The position numbers were made by a program, and so were the translations under genes. A DNA stretch of 64,000 nt from Atlantibacter hermannii. GTDB taxonomy: Bacteria; Pseudomonadota; Gammaproteobacteria; Enterobacterales; Enterobacteriaceae. Below the pieces are notes generated by a model, which was given only the letters and a program-made list of their open reading frames with translations, was not told where the DNA came from and searched no databases. The stretch covers positions 62,001 to 126,000 of the forward strand of contig NZ_JAAATR010000018.1 in assembly GCF_009907385.1 (NCBI RefSeq). The letters run 5' to 3'. This document shows, piece after piece, positions 46,495 to 55,265 of this stretch (position 1 is its first letter; each line of letters begins with the position of its first letter).

Positions 46495-47622
46495 TCACAC
46501 ATGATCTGCCGTTAGCGCCTCATATTCAGGGCTGGGCATATTACCGGGACGGAGAACTTTTCCTGGGGAATTTTCTATCACGATACATTGTGAGGAGTCC
46601 ATTGTGCCACGCGGCAGGCTACTAAAAAAAGTCATTTTTGAAAGTGTATAACTCTCCATTGCTTTGTATGTTGACTCAGGACATATTAATGCAATGGTGT
46701 TATTTTGAAATATTGGATAGCCTTTCAACCATACTTCCGAACCAGCGCTGTTTTTCTCTTGCCAGTTTGTATTCAACCACCCTTGAGGAAACTGTTCTTT
46801 GTTAACCTTAAACCATTGCGGTTCATCGCTTCTTAATCCTACATAACTCATTGTATTATCATTGAGTTTATATAATAACCCACCCATTGCCATCAATGTA
46901 ATGTAAGCAACAGCTCCAGTAGTGAGTGCTGTAATCAAAAAAATTTCTTTAATTCGAATTATTTTATTTTTTTTCAAAATGATAGCTGCGTAAAATAAAG
47001 GAACGTAAACCGGAATGAGATTTAGACCAAGGATGCATACTCGATATATCCGTGGGATATCACTTAAGGCGACTTTATTATAGATTACCGACAATACGAA
47101 TATAAGAGGAACGTTAGTAGCAAAAGCAACAATAAAATGAATAATAGAGTTTTTAGCAGATGCTGTGAAATGACGGTAAATAAAATAGCTTATATAAACT
47201 ACTGAGCAGAAAATAAGAACTGATAATGCAGTATCAGAAGGATACGCGCCGAATACGGCTAAATATAAGCTAATGAATGTCGAATGTGCTACTATAAAGT
47301 GAGAATTATCAGTAAGGTCGTTAACGCTGGCGCACCATGTGAAAATGATGGTAGGGATAATATACAGAATCAACCATAAAATAAGAATCATACTCATTGA
47401 TGCAAATATTACCAACAATGTTGAAGGTGCTGAAATAACAGAGGTGAGTAAATTAAGTTGATTAATTCTATACAAATAAATCCATATATTGATAAAGCCA
47501 ATAACAGCAAAGGTGATACTCAACTGTGTTAAATTTGCCAGTATTTTTTGTGGGACGACTTTAATATTAAATTGCTCTTTATTTTTGTTGCTCCTGAATT
47601 GATTGCGTAGCGTTGTCATCAT
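46495..47622 (-). CDS. Unknown multi-spanning membrane protein, AT-rich
   Basis: I do not recognise this 375-aa protein. About eight hydrophobic helices occupy residues 30-265. A C-terminal soluble region of about 110 residues follows, with the segments GLRSDEPQWFKVNKEQFPQG, WLKGYPIFQNNTIALICPES and SSLPRGTMDSSQCIVIE. Base composition is clearly more AT than neighbouring yjiN and mdtM, which suggests acquisition. A second ATG 3 bp downstream has better spacing to AAGGA and may be the real start (47619). No partner gene is apparent; both sides are intergenic. Confidence 0.7.
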   Translation of the reverse strand: MMTTLRNQFRSNKNKEQFNIKVVPQKILANLTQLSITFAVIGFINIWIYLYRINQLNLLTSVISAPSTLLVIFASMSMILILWLILYIIPTIIFTWCASVNDLTDNSHFIVAHSTFISLYLAVFGAYPSDTALSVLIFCSVVYISYFIYRHFTASAKNSIIHFIVAFATNVPLIFVLSVIYNKVALSDIPRIYRVCILGLNLIPVYVPLFYAAIILKKNKIIRIKEIFLITALTTGAVAYITLMAMGGLLYKLNDNTMSYVGLRSDEPQWFKVNKEQFPQGWLNTNWQEKNSAGSEVWLKGYPIFQNNTIALICPESTYKAMESYTLSKMTFFSSLPRGTMDSSQCIVIENSPGKVLRPGNMPSPEYEALTADHV

Positions 47623-48159
47623 ATTTCCTTATAAATAATATCAAGCGTAGATAATTGCGAGTCTTTTAAGGGTATTACATATAATATGTTGCTGATTCGT
47701 GAGGCACTTCGCCAGTTCGACCAGGAATCCTGAGTGGGCATAGAAAGCTGTACAATACATTAAGGTTGTTATCGAATCGGTGATGCCCATAATTGAAAAT
47801 CCCTTCTAAAGCGCACTCAGGACAATGATTGGGAGGTATTGGCAGGCGTCCTCATTGCCTCATATCCTTATATACTCTCTCATTTATTTCTAATAGCAAA
47901 GTATCCTGCTCGAAAAATCAGATAAAAATTTTTTACTAAGCATTAACTAAATAAATTTGATAATGACCTTACCTAAATTAATCATATTTTATAAAGCGAG
48001 ATAGTAAATCTTGTTTATCTCATTAATGTTTTTAAGGTTGCCTCTGATTTCCATATTTTTTCCAGTAAAACCCCAAACCCCCACCCTCATCACACCCAAA
48101 CGGTTAAATTTTGACCATAATAACCGTGGGGTTTCACACAGCACGCAAAAGGAGGTTGT
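47623..48159. other. Non-coding stretch upstream of the universal stress gene
   Basis: About 540 bp, AT-rich, hold no supported gene on either strand. It must contain the promoters of the divergent membrane-protein and usp genes. Confidence 0.5.
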
Positions 48160-48594
48160 ATGTCCAGAACGATCTTAGTCCCCATCGATATCTCTGAGAT
48201 GCAACTGACGACGCAGGTTATTCCCCATGTGCAGGAGTATGCCGGGCGGGAGGTTGCGATGATCCACTTCCTGGCCGTGATCCCGGACCATAGCTATTTT
48301 GCCGCCTATGGTCTGGAATACACGACTATCGCGCCGGAACGCACGCAGCGGGAAGCCAAAGCGCTGGAGACGCTCAATGAGCTTATCACGCAGTTCAAAC
48401 TGCCGGAGGGCCGCGTAAAAACGCATGTCTGTAGCGGCGCGCCGAAGGATCACATCCTGCGGGTGGCGGATCAGATCAACGCCGATCTGATTATCCTCGC
48501 CTCGCACCGGCCCAGCATGAGCACCTACTTATTAGGCTCTAATGCCGCAGCGGTAGTGCGGCACGCCAAATGCTCGGTACTGGTGGTTCGCTAA
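48160..48594 (+). CDS. Universal stress protein, UspF-like
   Basis: The 144-aa protein matches the length of E. coli UspF and its ends closely: RTILVPIDISEMQL at the start and ASHRPSMSTYLLGSNAAAVVRHAKCSVLVVR near the end. The last segment holds the G-x9-G(S/T) nucleotide-binding motif of ATP-binding Usp proteins. A good AAAGGAGG lies before the ATG. It is probably a paralogue of uspF or the uspF orthologue at a new site. A terminator follows directly. Confidence 0.9.
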   Translation: MSRTILVPIDISEMQLTTQVIPHVQEYAGREVAMIHFLAVIPDHSYFAAYGLEYTTIAPERTQREAKALETLNELITQFKLPEGRVKTHVCSGAPKDHILRVADQINADLIILASHRPSMSTYLLGSNAAAVVRHAKCSVLVVR

Positions 48595-48600
48595 TCGATC

Positions 48601-48624
48601 AAGCCCACTGCGGTGGGCTTTTTA
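48601..48624 (+). terminator. Terminator of the UspF-like gene
   Basis: AAGCCCAC pairs with GTGGGCTT with a 3-4-nt loop, followed by TTTTT. It overlaps the 3' end of the convergent membrane-protein gene by 3 bp. Confidence 0.85.
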
Positions 48625-49377
48625 ACGCCGCTCAAGGCCCATCGCGCTCACCGGGTCGAACAGCGACAGGCTTTCGATCTGCTCCAGCAGGATCACTTTG
48701 CGAAACGACAGCGCGGATTTCGGCTCCGTGGTGAGCGTGATCTCATGCTCCGCGTACCAGGCGCTGTAGTTGTGCTCCACCACAAACTCGCCGCTTTCCC
48801 TGGAACGATAACCGCTCAGGAACGGGATCAGCACAATATTGTTGCCGGGGTTACTGCTGTCGAACGACGTGGTGTGCACCATCCCGACATACACGCGCTG
48901 CGACTTAAGCATCACGAACGCCAGTTCGCCTTCTTCCATGCACTGATACAGCAACCCCTCCAGCCCATTGGCGCGGGTCAGCTGTTTGTAGAGCGAGCGG
49001 CGCCCGCCGCTGTCGAGCCGGGCGCTGCGCGCCCAGTTGGAGCGATACAGGCAAAACAGCACCGCAAAGCCCAGCATGATCACCACCGGTGCCTGGATGC
49101 CGAGAAAGCTCCAGTTAATAAACTCCATCTGGTAGCGGTGCGCTTCCGCGCCGAAATATTGCGGCAACGCGTTCATCGTTAGCGAGGTCAGCAATAAAAT
49201 CAGCCACACGGCGGCGGTAGCGATTAACCCCTGCAACACGAAGATGCAGCCGTACAGCGCCACCAGGAAGTAGACGTCCCAACCGAAGGTGCGTTTGTAT
49301 TTCAGGCGCGTGGAAAGGTCGCGGCTGGCGTACCAGTAGCCGCAGACCATCAGCACCATAAAGATCGCCGTTCCCAT
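48622..49377 (-). CDS. Unknown membrane protein, second gene of a pair
   Basis: I do not recognise this 251-aa protein. Hydrophobic helices lie at about residues 2-18, 32-50, 53-72 and 90-110. They are followed by a soluble domain of about 130 residues with LDSGGRRSLYKQLTRANGLEG, ELAFVMLKSQRVYVG, NIVLIPFLSGYRS and FRKVILLEQIESLSLFDP. No signal peptide is obvious. It begins 1 bp after the stop of the small upstream gene, so the two form an operon. Full length and base composition like the core genome argue for a real gene. Confidence 0.75.
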   Translation of the reverse strand: MGTAIFMVLMVCGYWYASRDLSTRLKYKRTFGWDVYFLVALYGCIFVLQGLIATAAVWLILLLTSLTMNALPQYFGAEAHRYQMEFINWSFLGIQAPVVIMLGFAVLFCLYRSNWARSARLDSGGRRSLYKQLTRANGLEGLLYQCMEEGELAFVMLKSQRVYVGMVHTTSFDSSNPGNNIVLIPFLSGYRSRESGEFVVEHNYSAWYAEHEITLTTEPKSALSFRKVILLEQIESLSLFDPVSAMGLERR

Positions 49378-49378
49378 C

Positions 49379-49573
49379 TCAGGCCCGTTTCAGCATATCA
49401 ACGTGGCGCTGAAAGTCCTGTTGAACCTGGACGCAATGAATGTTCACCATGGCATTGCCGTCGCCGTCGATAATAATGCGTTCGCCGTCGTCGATGGCGT
49501 CCTGAACGTCGCCGTGGCTGATGACTTGTAACAGTTTTTCCGGGCTTGAGAAGAGTGATGGCAGCAGTTTCAT
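49379..49573 (-). CDS. Small protein of a two-gene operon (64 aa)
   Basis: The 64-aa protein reads MKLLPSLFSSPEKLLQVISH at the start and includes DAIDDGERIIIDGDGNAMVNIHCVQVQQDFQRHVD. Family unknown. GAGGAACATTC precedes the ATG. It ends 1 bp before the membrane-protein gene start, which supports a real coupled pair. The short length limits certainty. Confidence 0.65.
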   Translation of the reverse strand: MKLLPSLFSSPEKLLQVISHGDVQDAIDDGERIIIDGDGNAMVNIHCVQVQQDFQRHVDMLKRA

Positions 49574-49642
49574 GAATGTTCCTCCTGGCTACAGTGTAGA
49601 AAGTTTGAACCAAAGTCGCGGAGGATGTTTCCGAAACCCGCG

Positions 49643-50875
49643 CTACGCCAGCGCGGTTTCGCGTTCGCGCACCCGTTTCAACAGCCCCGCCAGGAAGTAC
49701 ACCACCATCACACCCGCCACCACCGAAAGCAGATGAAACGGCAGCCGTCCGCCCGCGTGGAAGTAAATCCAGCGCGCCGCTTCTACGGCCGCCGCGCTGG
49801 TGCTCAGCACCACAATATTCAGCGACGCGGAAACCGTGCCTTTCGGCAAGTCATTGGAAAACAGCGTAAAGCGGTACAACGTCGGGAAAATCAGCCCGAT
49901 CCCGAAAGCGTAGAAACTGGTGCCGAGCACCGACCACAGCCAGACATGCGGGGACAGGATATTGCCCGCGATCAGCAGGGCCAGCCCGGTAAGCTGGATC
50001 GGGATGGCGCTCCAGATAAAGCGCGGTGTGGTGGGGTCTTTAATAAAATTCACCACCAGCATATTCGCGACGATCACCGCGCCAAAAATCGGCACCTGAG
50101 TCCAGGCATACTGCGAGGTACTGAGCCCGCCGTCGTCGATCAGGATCACCGGCGAAACCGCCACCCAGGTCATCAGCGGGATATAGCTTAGCGACAGCGT
50201 GGCCGCACCGGTCAGGAAGATGCGGTTGCGAAACACGCCCTTAAAATCCTGCCAGACGCCCGCCACGCGAAACGGCGCGCCGCGTTGCTTAATGGTCTCC
50301 GGCATGGTGAACAGCAGGCCCAGCCAGGCGATAAAACCCATCGCCGCAATAATGGCAAACAGCACTTTCCAGTGGACGAACTGCATCAGCGCTGCGCCAG
50401 ACAGCGGGCCGACCACCGGAGCCACCAGCACCACCGAAGTAATAATCGCCATCAGCTTGATGGATTTTGTCTGCCCGTAGGCTTCCTGTACCGTCACATA
50501 GCCCACGGTGGCGATAAAGCAGATACTGGTGCCCTGGATAAAGCGCGCCGCGAGGAACTGTTCCATCGAGGTGGTGAACAGCGTGGCGGCGCAGGCGAGA
50601 GTGAAGATCAGCGCGCCGGTGAGCAGTACCGGGCGGCGGCCAATCCGGTCCGACAGCGGGCCGAGCAGCCACTGCAGCGCCATGCCGCCCGCCATATACA
50701 GGCTGACGGATGCCGGAGCCAGGCTGACGTCGGCGTTAAATTCCCGCACCACGTGGATGATCCCCGGCTGGATCATATCGGTGGTGAGATAGGCGGCGAA
50801 ATCGTACAAAATGAGCGCCATCGGAAAGAATAGTGAACTGGCGTGCCGGGCCAAAAACGCGGAATTCCATTGCAT
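49643..50875 (-). CDS. mdtM: Multidrug efflux MFS transporter MdtM
   Basis: The 410 aa equal the length of E. coli MdtM (YjiO). It is a DHA1-family proton antiporter with 12 predicted helices. The MFS loop motif between helices 2 and 3 reads [16 protein letters not shown]. Helix 5 has the antiporter motif C variant [11 protein letters not shown]. In E. coli MdtM exports several drugs and helps alkaline pH and bile salt tolerance. The upstream gap holds a divergent promoter region with fraR. Confidence 0.93.
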   Translation of the reverse strand: MQWNSAFLARHASSLFFPMALILYDFAAYLTTDMIQPGIIHVVREFNADVSLAPASVSLYMAGGMALQWLLGPLSDRIGRRPVLLTGALIFTLACAATLFTTSMEQFLAARFIQGTSICFIATVGYVTVQEAYGQTKSIKLMAIITSVVLVAPVVGPLSGAALMQFVHWKVLFAIIAAMGFIAWLGLLFTMPETIKQRGAPFRVAGVWQDFKGVFRNRIFLTGAATLSLSYIPLMTWVAVSPVILIDDGGLSTSQYAWTQVPIFGAVIVANMLVVNFIKDPTTPRFIWSAIPIQLTGLALLIAGNILSPHVWLWSVLGTSFYAFGIGLIFPTLYRFTLFSNDLPKGTVSASLNIVVLSTSAAAVEAARWIYFHAGGRLPFHLLSVVAGVMVVYFLAGLLKRVRERETALA

Positions 50876-50988
50876 ACTGTCTTTCTCCTTGCTGACTAAC
50901 CCTCAGCTACAGTGTAGCCATAAGCAAATTGTTGTATATTGTAAACCATGCGCTGTCGGCCTTATGACAATACAAAAGGATACATAAC

Positions 50989-51705
50989 GTGAATCTGCCG
51001 GATACCTCAAGTGCCAAACCGCTGTATAAGCAGCTTGAAGAAGCCCTTAAAGCGGCGATTTTAAGCGGTGAATATCAGCCGGGGCAGCAGATCCCTACCG
51101 AAAACGATCTCAGCGCCAGCTGGCAGGTGAGCCGCGTGACAGTGCGCAAAGCGCTGGATGCGCTGACGCGAGAAAACTTTCTCACCCGGGTATCAGGTAA
51201 AGGGACGTTTGTCTCCGGCGAGAAGTTCCAGCGTAGCATGACCGGCATCATGAGCTTCAGCGAGCTGTGCCGATCCCAGGGCCGCCGCCCCGGTTCGCGC
51301 ACCATCAAGTCGGTGTTTGAAGCCTGCGATGAGGAAACCCGCGCCAAACTGAACATCCCTGACGGAGAAAAAGCGGTGGTGATTGAGCGTATCCGCTATG
51401 CCGACGACGTGCCGGTATCGCTGGAAACGGTGTGGTTCCCCCCGCAGTTCGCCGCGCTGCTGAATGAAGATCTCAACAGCCATTCGCTGTACGACACCCT
51501 GCGCGACAAGCATGGTCTGTGGTTCACCCACTCCAGCAAAACCATCGAACTGGTGTACGCCAGTTTTGAGGTGGCCCATTACCTTGGCGTCGCCAGCCGC
51601 TATCCGCTGATCTCGATTAAAAGCGAGATGATTGATAACAAAGGCGAAATGTCCTGCATTTCTCATCAGCTGATCGTCGGTGACAAATTACGTTTTACCG
51701 TCTGA
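50989..51705 (+). CDS. fraR: GntR/HutC-family regulator (FraR-like)
   Basis: The 238-aa protein starts with GTG 8 bp after AAAGGA. An N-terminal winged helix (PLYKQLEEALKAAILSGEYQPGQQIPTENDLSASWQVSRVTVRKALDAL, outlined by its GxYxPGQQIPTE and VSRVTVRKAL motifs) is followed by a UTRA effector domain. It is adjacent to a deglycase/kinase/transporter operon, matching Salmonella fraR, which represses the fructose-asparagine genes. A candidate operator lies ahead of fraB. The assignment as FraR is by synteny. Confidence 0.82.
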   Translation: MNLPDTSSAKPLYKQLEEALKAAILSGEYQPGQQIPTENDLSASWQVSRVTVRKALDALTRENFLTRVSGKGTFVSGEKFQRSMTGIMSFSELCRSQGRRPGSRTIKSVFEACDEETRAKLNIPDGEKAVVIERIRYADDVPVSLETVWFPPQFAALLNEDLNSHSLYDTLRDKHGLWFTHSSKTIELVYASFEVAHYLGVASRYPLISIKSEMIDNKGEMSCISHQLIVGDKLRFTV

Positions 51706-51746
51706 CCCCCATATTTCATCGTTGATTGTTACGCCGTTACCGCGTA

Positions 51747-51780
51747 AATCGGGATCTGCATCGCGGATCCCGATTTTTTT
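51747..51780 (+). terminator. Terminator between fraR and fraB
   Basis: AATCGGGATC pairs with GATCCCGATT (10 bp) across a 9-nt loop and is followed by seven T. It separates the regulator from the operon, so fraB needs its own promoter. Confidence 0.87.
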
Positions 51781-51801
51781 GTCAGGTCACTCGTTGATCT
51801 A

Positions 51802-51838
51802 AATGTATGGCAATGTTATACATTCATAACAATACATT
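51802..51838. promoter_or_regulatory. Candidate FraR operator cluster upstream of fraB
   Basis: TGTTATACATTCATAACA at 51814-51831 is an inverted repeat with 6-bp arms. AATGTAT at 51802 and ATACATT at 51818 also form a dyad, and further ATACATT copies follow. GntR/HutC regulators bind such AT-rich dyads. The site is seen directly; binding is inferred. Confidence 0.6.
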
Positions 51839-51900
51839 TAGATACATTGATTGGCGCGCGGCTGTCTCGCGGTTAACGTCAGAAACGACCCAAGGGGAAA

Positions 51901-52878
51901 GTGATGAGTATTAAAGAAATCATTAGCGGCATCGTTGAAAGCAAAGCAGAGAAGGGCGGGATCACTCACGTGTATTATGTCGCCTGCGGCGGCTCGTATG
52001 CGGCGTTTTACCCGGCGAAAGCCTTCCTGGAAAAAGAGGCCACGAAAATCACCGTCGGGTTGTACAACAGCGGCGAATTTATCGCTAACCCGCCGGTGGC
52101 GCTGGGCGATAACGCGGTGGTAGTGGTCGCGTCCCACAAGGGCAACACCCCGGAAACCATTAAAGCGGCAGAGCTGGCCCGGAGCCATGGCGTGCCGGTA
52201 ATCGGCCTGACCTGGGTGACCGACTCCCCGCTGGTGGCCCACTGCGACTTTGTCGAAACCTACAGTTTTGGCGACGGCAAAGACATCGCCGAAGAGAAAA
52301 CCCTGAAGGGCCTGATCACCGCCGTAGAAATTCTCAACCAGACCGAAGGTTACGCCCATTACGAGGATTTCCAGGACGGTCTGAGCAAAATCAACCGCAT
52401 CGTGTACCGCGCGTGGGATCATTTGCAGAACCGCGCCCAGGCGTTCGCCCGGGAATACAAAGACGACAAAGTCATCTACACCATGGCGAGCGGCGCGGGT
52501 TACGGCGCGGCCTATTTGCAGAGCATCTGCATCTTTATGGAAATGCAGTGGATCCATTCCGCCTGCATCCACAGCGGCGAGTTCTTCCACGGCCCGTTCG
52601 AAATCACCGATGCCAACACCCCGTTCTTCTTCCAGTTCTCTGAGGGCAGCACCCGCGCGGTGGACGAGCGCGCCCTGAACTTCCTGAAAAAATATGGCCG
52701 CCGTATCGAAGTGGTGGACGCCAAAGAACTGGGCCTTTCCACCATCAAGCCGACGGTGATCGATTACTTCAACCATTCCCTGTTCAACAACGTTTACCCG
52801 GTTTATAACCGTGCGCTGGCCGAGATCCGCCAGCATCCGTTAACGACCCGCCGCTACATGTGGAAGGTCGAATATTAA
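51901..52878 (+). CDS. fraB: 6-phosphofructose-aspartate deglycase, FraB-like SIS protein
   Basis: The 325-aa sugar isomerase-domain protein has two SIS domains; YVACGGSYAAFYPAKAFLE begins the first. Glu213 and His229 (in FMEMQWIHSACIHSGEFFHGP) are positioned within one residue of Salmonella FraB Glu214 and His230, which I recall as catalytic. FraB splits 6-phospho-fructose-aspartate into glucose-6-phosphate and aspartate. A fructoselysine-6-phosphate deglycase (FrlB-like) is the alternative, but the neighbouring Dcu-type transporter supports fra. AAGGGGAAAGTG is the ribosome-binding region. Confidence 0.82.
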   Translation: MMSIKEIISGIVESKAEKGGITHVYYVACGGSYAAFYPAKAFLEKEATKITVGLYNSGEFIANPPVALGDNAVVVVASHKGNTPETIKAAELARSHGVPVIGLTWVTDSPLVAHCDFVETYSFGDGKDIAEEKTLKGLITAVEILNQTEGYAHYEDFQDGLSKINRIVYRAWDHLQNRAQAFAREYKDDKVIYTMASGAGYGAAYLQSICIFMEMQWIHSACIHSGEFFHGPFEITDANTPFFFQFSEGSTRAVDERALNFLKKYGRRIEVVDAKELGLSTIKPTVIDYFNHSLFNNVYPVYNRALAEIRQHPLTTRRYMWKVEY

Positions 52879-52941
52879 TCACGCCAGGATTTGACGCAGG
52901 GGCAGGGACGCCCGGTTTATCGCTATCAACAAGGAATAATG

Positions 52942-53787
52942 ATGGACATTAAGGTGATTGGCATTGGTGATAATGTCGTTGATAAATATCTTCATTCCGG
53001 CGTGATGTACCCCGGCGGCAACGCGCTCAACTTCGCGGTGTACGCCCGGCTGGCGGGCTGCGAAAGCGCGTTTCTCGGCGCTTTCGGCAACGACGCCGCC
53101 GCGCAGCACGTGCGGGATACCTTGCAGGAACTGAAAATAGACTGTCAGCGCAGTCGCCACTATATCGGTGAAAACGGCTATGCCTGTATCCGGCTGGTGG
53201 AGGGCGACAGGGAATTTGTCACCAGTAATAAAAACGGCGTATTACGGGAGAATCCGCTGCAATTATCTGACGACGATCTGGATTATATTGCCCAATTCGA
53301 CGCGGTGCATTCGAGTATTAACGGCTTTCTCGAATCTGAATTAGCAAAAATTAAACAACGCAATGTCACCCTGTCATTTGATTTTTCCGGACGAGGGACC
53401 GACGACTATTTTAAACAAGTTTGTCCGTGGGTGGATTTCGGTTTTATTTCCTGCGGGGCGTTATCAGTCGAAGAGACCATTAATAAGATTTATCAGTTTT
53501 ACGATTACGGCTGTAAGCATGTTATCGCCACGCGCGGGCATGAAAAAGTGTATTACTATGCCGGAGAGGAGCTCATCGAATGGCAGCCGGTTTATATTCA
53601 ACCCGTCGATACCCTCGGCGCGGGCGATGCCTTTCTAACCGGCTTTATGCTGTCCATTCTGACATGCGGTAAACCTCAACCGGAACACGACGATATTATT
53701 CGCGCCATGACGGCAGGCGGGAAATCAGCGGGCCAGGTATTACATCATTATGGCGCGTTTGGTTTTGGTAAACCTTATTCCGATTAA
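52942..53787 (+). CDS. fraD: Sugar kinase of the PfkB family, FraD-like
   Basis: The 281-aa kinase starts MDIKVIGIGDNVVDKYLH. Family signatures are YPGGNALNFAVYARLAG near residues 28-44 and the catalytic DTLGAGDAFLTGFML, where the Asp of GAGD is the base. It would phosphorylate fructose-aspartate at C6 in the cytosol before FraB cleavage. The ATG at 52942 has 6 bp to AAGGA; the ATG 3 bp earlier has only 3. It lies 63 bp after fraB. Confidence 0.82.
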   Translation: MDIKVIGIGDNVVDKYLHSGVMYPGGNALNFAVYARLAGCESAFLGAFGNDAAAQHVRDTLQELKIDCQRSRHYIGENGYACIRLVEGDREFVTSNKNGVLRENPLQLSDDDLDYIAQFDAVHSSINGFLESELAKIKQRNVTLSFDFSGRGTDDYFKQVCPWVDFGFISCGALSVEETINKIYQFYDYGCKHVIATRGHEKVYYYAGEELIEWQPVYIQPVDTLGAGDAFLTGFMLSILTCGKPQPEHDDIIRAMTAGGKSAGQVLHHYGAFGFGKPYSD

Positions 53788-53848
53788 TTGTTTCTCGCCG
53801 ATTACATAAAAACATAACTGGAATTCACTCCATTATCCGGGGGTAAGT

Positions 53849-55168
53849 ATGTTCTGGACAGAATTGTGTTTTATCCTTGTAGCCCTGATGTTTGGCGCCC
53901 GTATTGGCGGCGTATTTTTAGGTATGGTGGGCGGTCTTGGCGTTGGCGTGCTGGTATTTGGTTTTGGCCTGACGCCTTCATCACCCCCTATTGACGTTAT
54001 TTTAATTATTCTCTCGGTCGTATTAGCGGCATCATCATTACAGGCGTCCGGCGGACTGGATTTATTAGTCCGGCTGGCAGAAAAAATGCTGCGCCGCCAC
54101 CCGCGCTATATCACGCTGCTGGCGCCGTTTATCTGTTATATCTTCACCTTTATGTCCGGCACCGGGCACGTGGTGTACAGCCTGCTGCCGGTGATCTCCG
54201 AAGTGGCGCGCGATTCCGGCATTCGCCCGGAGCGTCCGCTGTCGATCTCGGTGATCGCCTCTCAGCAGGCGATCACCGCCAGCCCGATTTCGGCGGCCAT
54301 GGCGGCGATGATCGGCCTGATGGCCCCGTTCGGCATCTCTATTTCCACCATCATGATGATTTGCGTCCCGGCGACGCTGATTGGCGTGGCAGCGGGGGCC
54401 ATCGCCACCTTTAATAAAGGCAAAGAGCTGAAGGATGACCCGGAATACCAGCGTCGCCTGGCGGAAGGGCTGCTCAAGCCCATCGGCAAAGCGGAGCGCA
54501 GTACTGAAATCGCGCCGCACGCCAGACTGTCGGTGCTGTTGTTCCTGACCGGCGCGGTAGTGATTGTGCTGCTGGGGCTGGTGCCGGGCCTGCGTCCGCT
54601 GGTCGAAACCGCCAAAGGGCTGCAACCGCTCTCGATGTCGGCGGCGATCCAGATTGTGATGCTCTCCTTCGCCTGCCTGATTGTGCTGCTGTGCCGCCCG
54701 CCGGTGGATCAGATCCTCAGCGGCAGCGTGTTCCGCGCCGGCGCGCTGGCTATCGTCTGCGCCTTTGGCCTGGCGTGGATGAGCGAAACCTTCGTCAGCA
54801 GCCATATCGACCTGATCAAATCGGAAGTGCAGGTGCTGTTGCAGGAGCATACCTGGCTTATCGCCATCATGATGTTCTTTGTCTCGGCGATGGTCAGCAG
54901 CCAGGCGGCCACGACCCTGATCCTGTTGCCGCTGGGGCTGGCGCTTGGATTACCGGCGTATGCGCTGATTGGCTCCTGGCCTGCGGTAAACGGCTATTTC
55001 TTTATCCCGGTGGCCGGGCAGTGCCTCGCGGCGCTGGCCTTCGACGATACCGGCACCACCCGCATCGGCAAATATGTGCTTAACCACAGCTTTATGCGCC
55101 CCGGCCTGGTGAACGTCATTGTCTCGGTGGCGATGGGGCTGATGATCGGCAAAATGGTGTTAGGTTGA
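53849..55168 (+). CDS. fraA: Dcu-family anion transporter, FraA-like
   Basis: The 439-aa polytopic protein is of the DcuA/DcuB C4-dicarboxylate transporter family. The N-terminal half contains FMSGTGHVVYSLLPVISEVARDSGIRPERPLSISVIASQQAITASPISAAMAA (outlined by its SGTGHVVYSLLPV, RPERPLS and ITASPISAA motifs), all typical of Dcu. In Salmonella the Dcu-type FraA imports fructose-aspartate. It follows fraD by 61 bp. No asparaginase (fraE) follows: the next gene is an AraC-type regulator. Confidence 0.82.
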   Translation: MFWTELCFILVALMFGARIGGVFLGMVGGLGVGVLVFGFGLTPSSPPIDVILIILSVVLAASSLQASGGLDLLVRLAEKMLRRHPRYITLLAPFICYIFTFMSGTGHVVYSLLPVISEVARDSGIRPERPLSISVIASQQAITASPISAAMAAMIGLMAPFGISISTIMMICVPATLIGVAAGAIATFNKGKELKDDPEYQRRLAEGLLKPIGKAERSTEIAPHARLSVLLFLTGAVVIVLLGLVPGLRPLVETAKGLQPLSMSAAIQIVMLSFACLIVLLCRPPVDQILSGSVFRAGALAIVCAFGLAWMSETFVSSHIDLIKSEVQVLLQEHTWLIAIMMFFVSAMVSSQAATTLILLPLGLALGLPAYALIGSWPAVNGYFFIPVAGQCLAALAFDDTGTTRIGKYVLNHSFMRPGLVNVIVSVAMGLMIGKMVLG

Positions 55169-55265
55169 TTTTGTTCCCCGGTCCGCTGGTTTCAGGGGCC
55201 GTTTTTTTATCGTCTTGCGCGCCAGAGCTGTGCTAAAAGTAAATGCTCACTTATTGAGGTGCATT

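Noticed and set aside
51838-52836. Minus-strand ORF of 332 codons opposite fraB
   Set aside because: Antisense shadow of a gene with clear family motifs.
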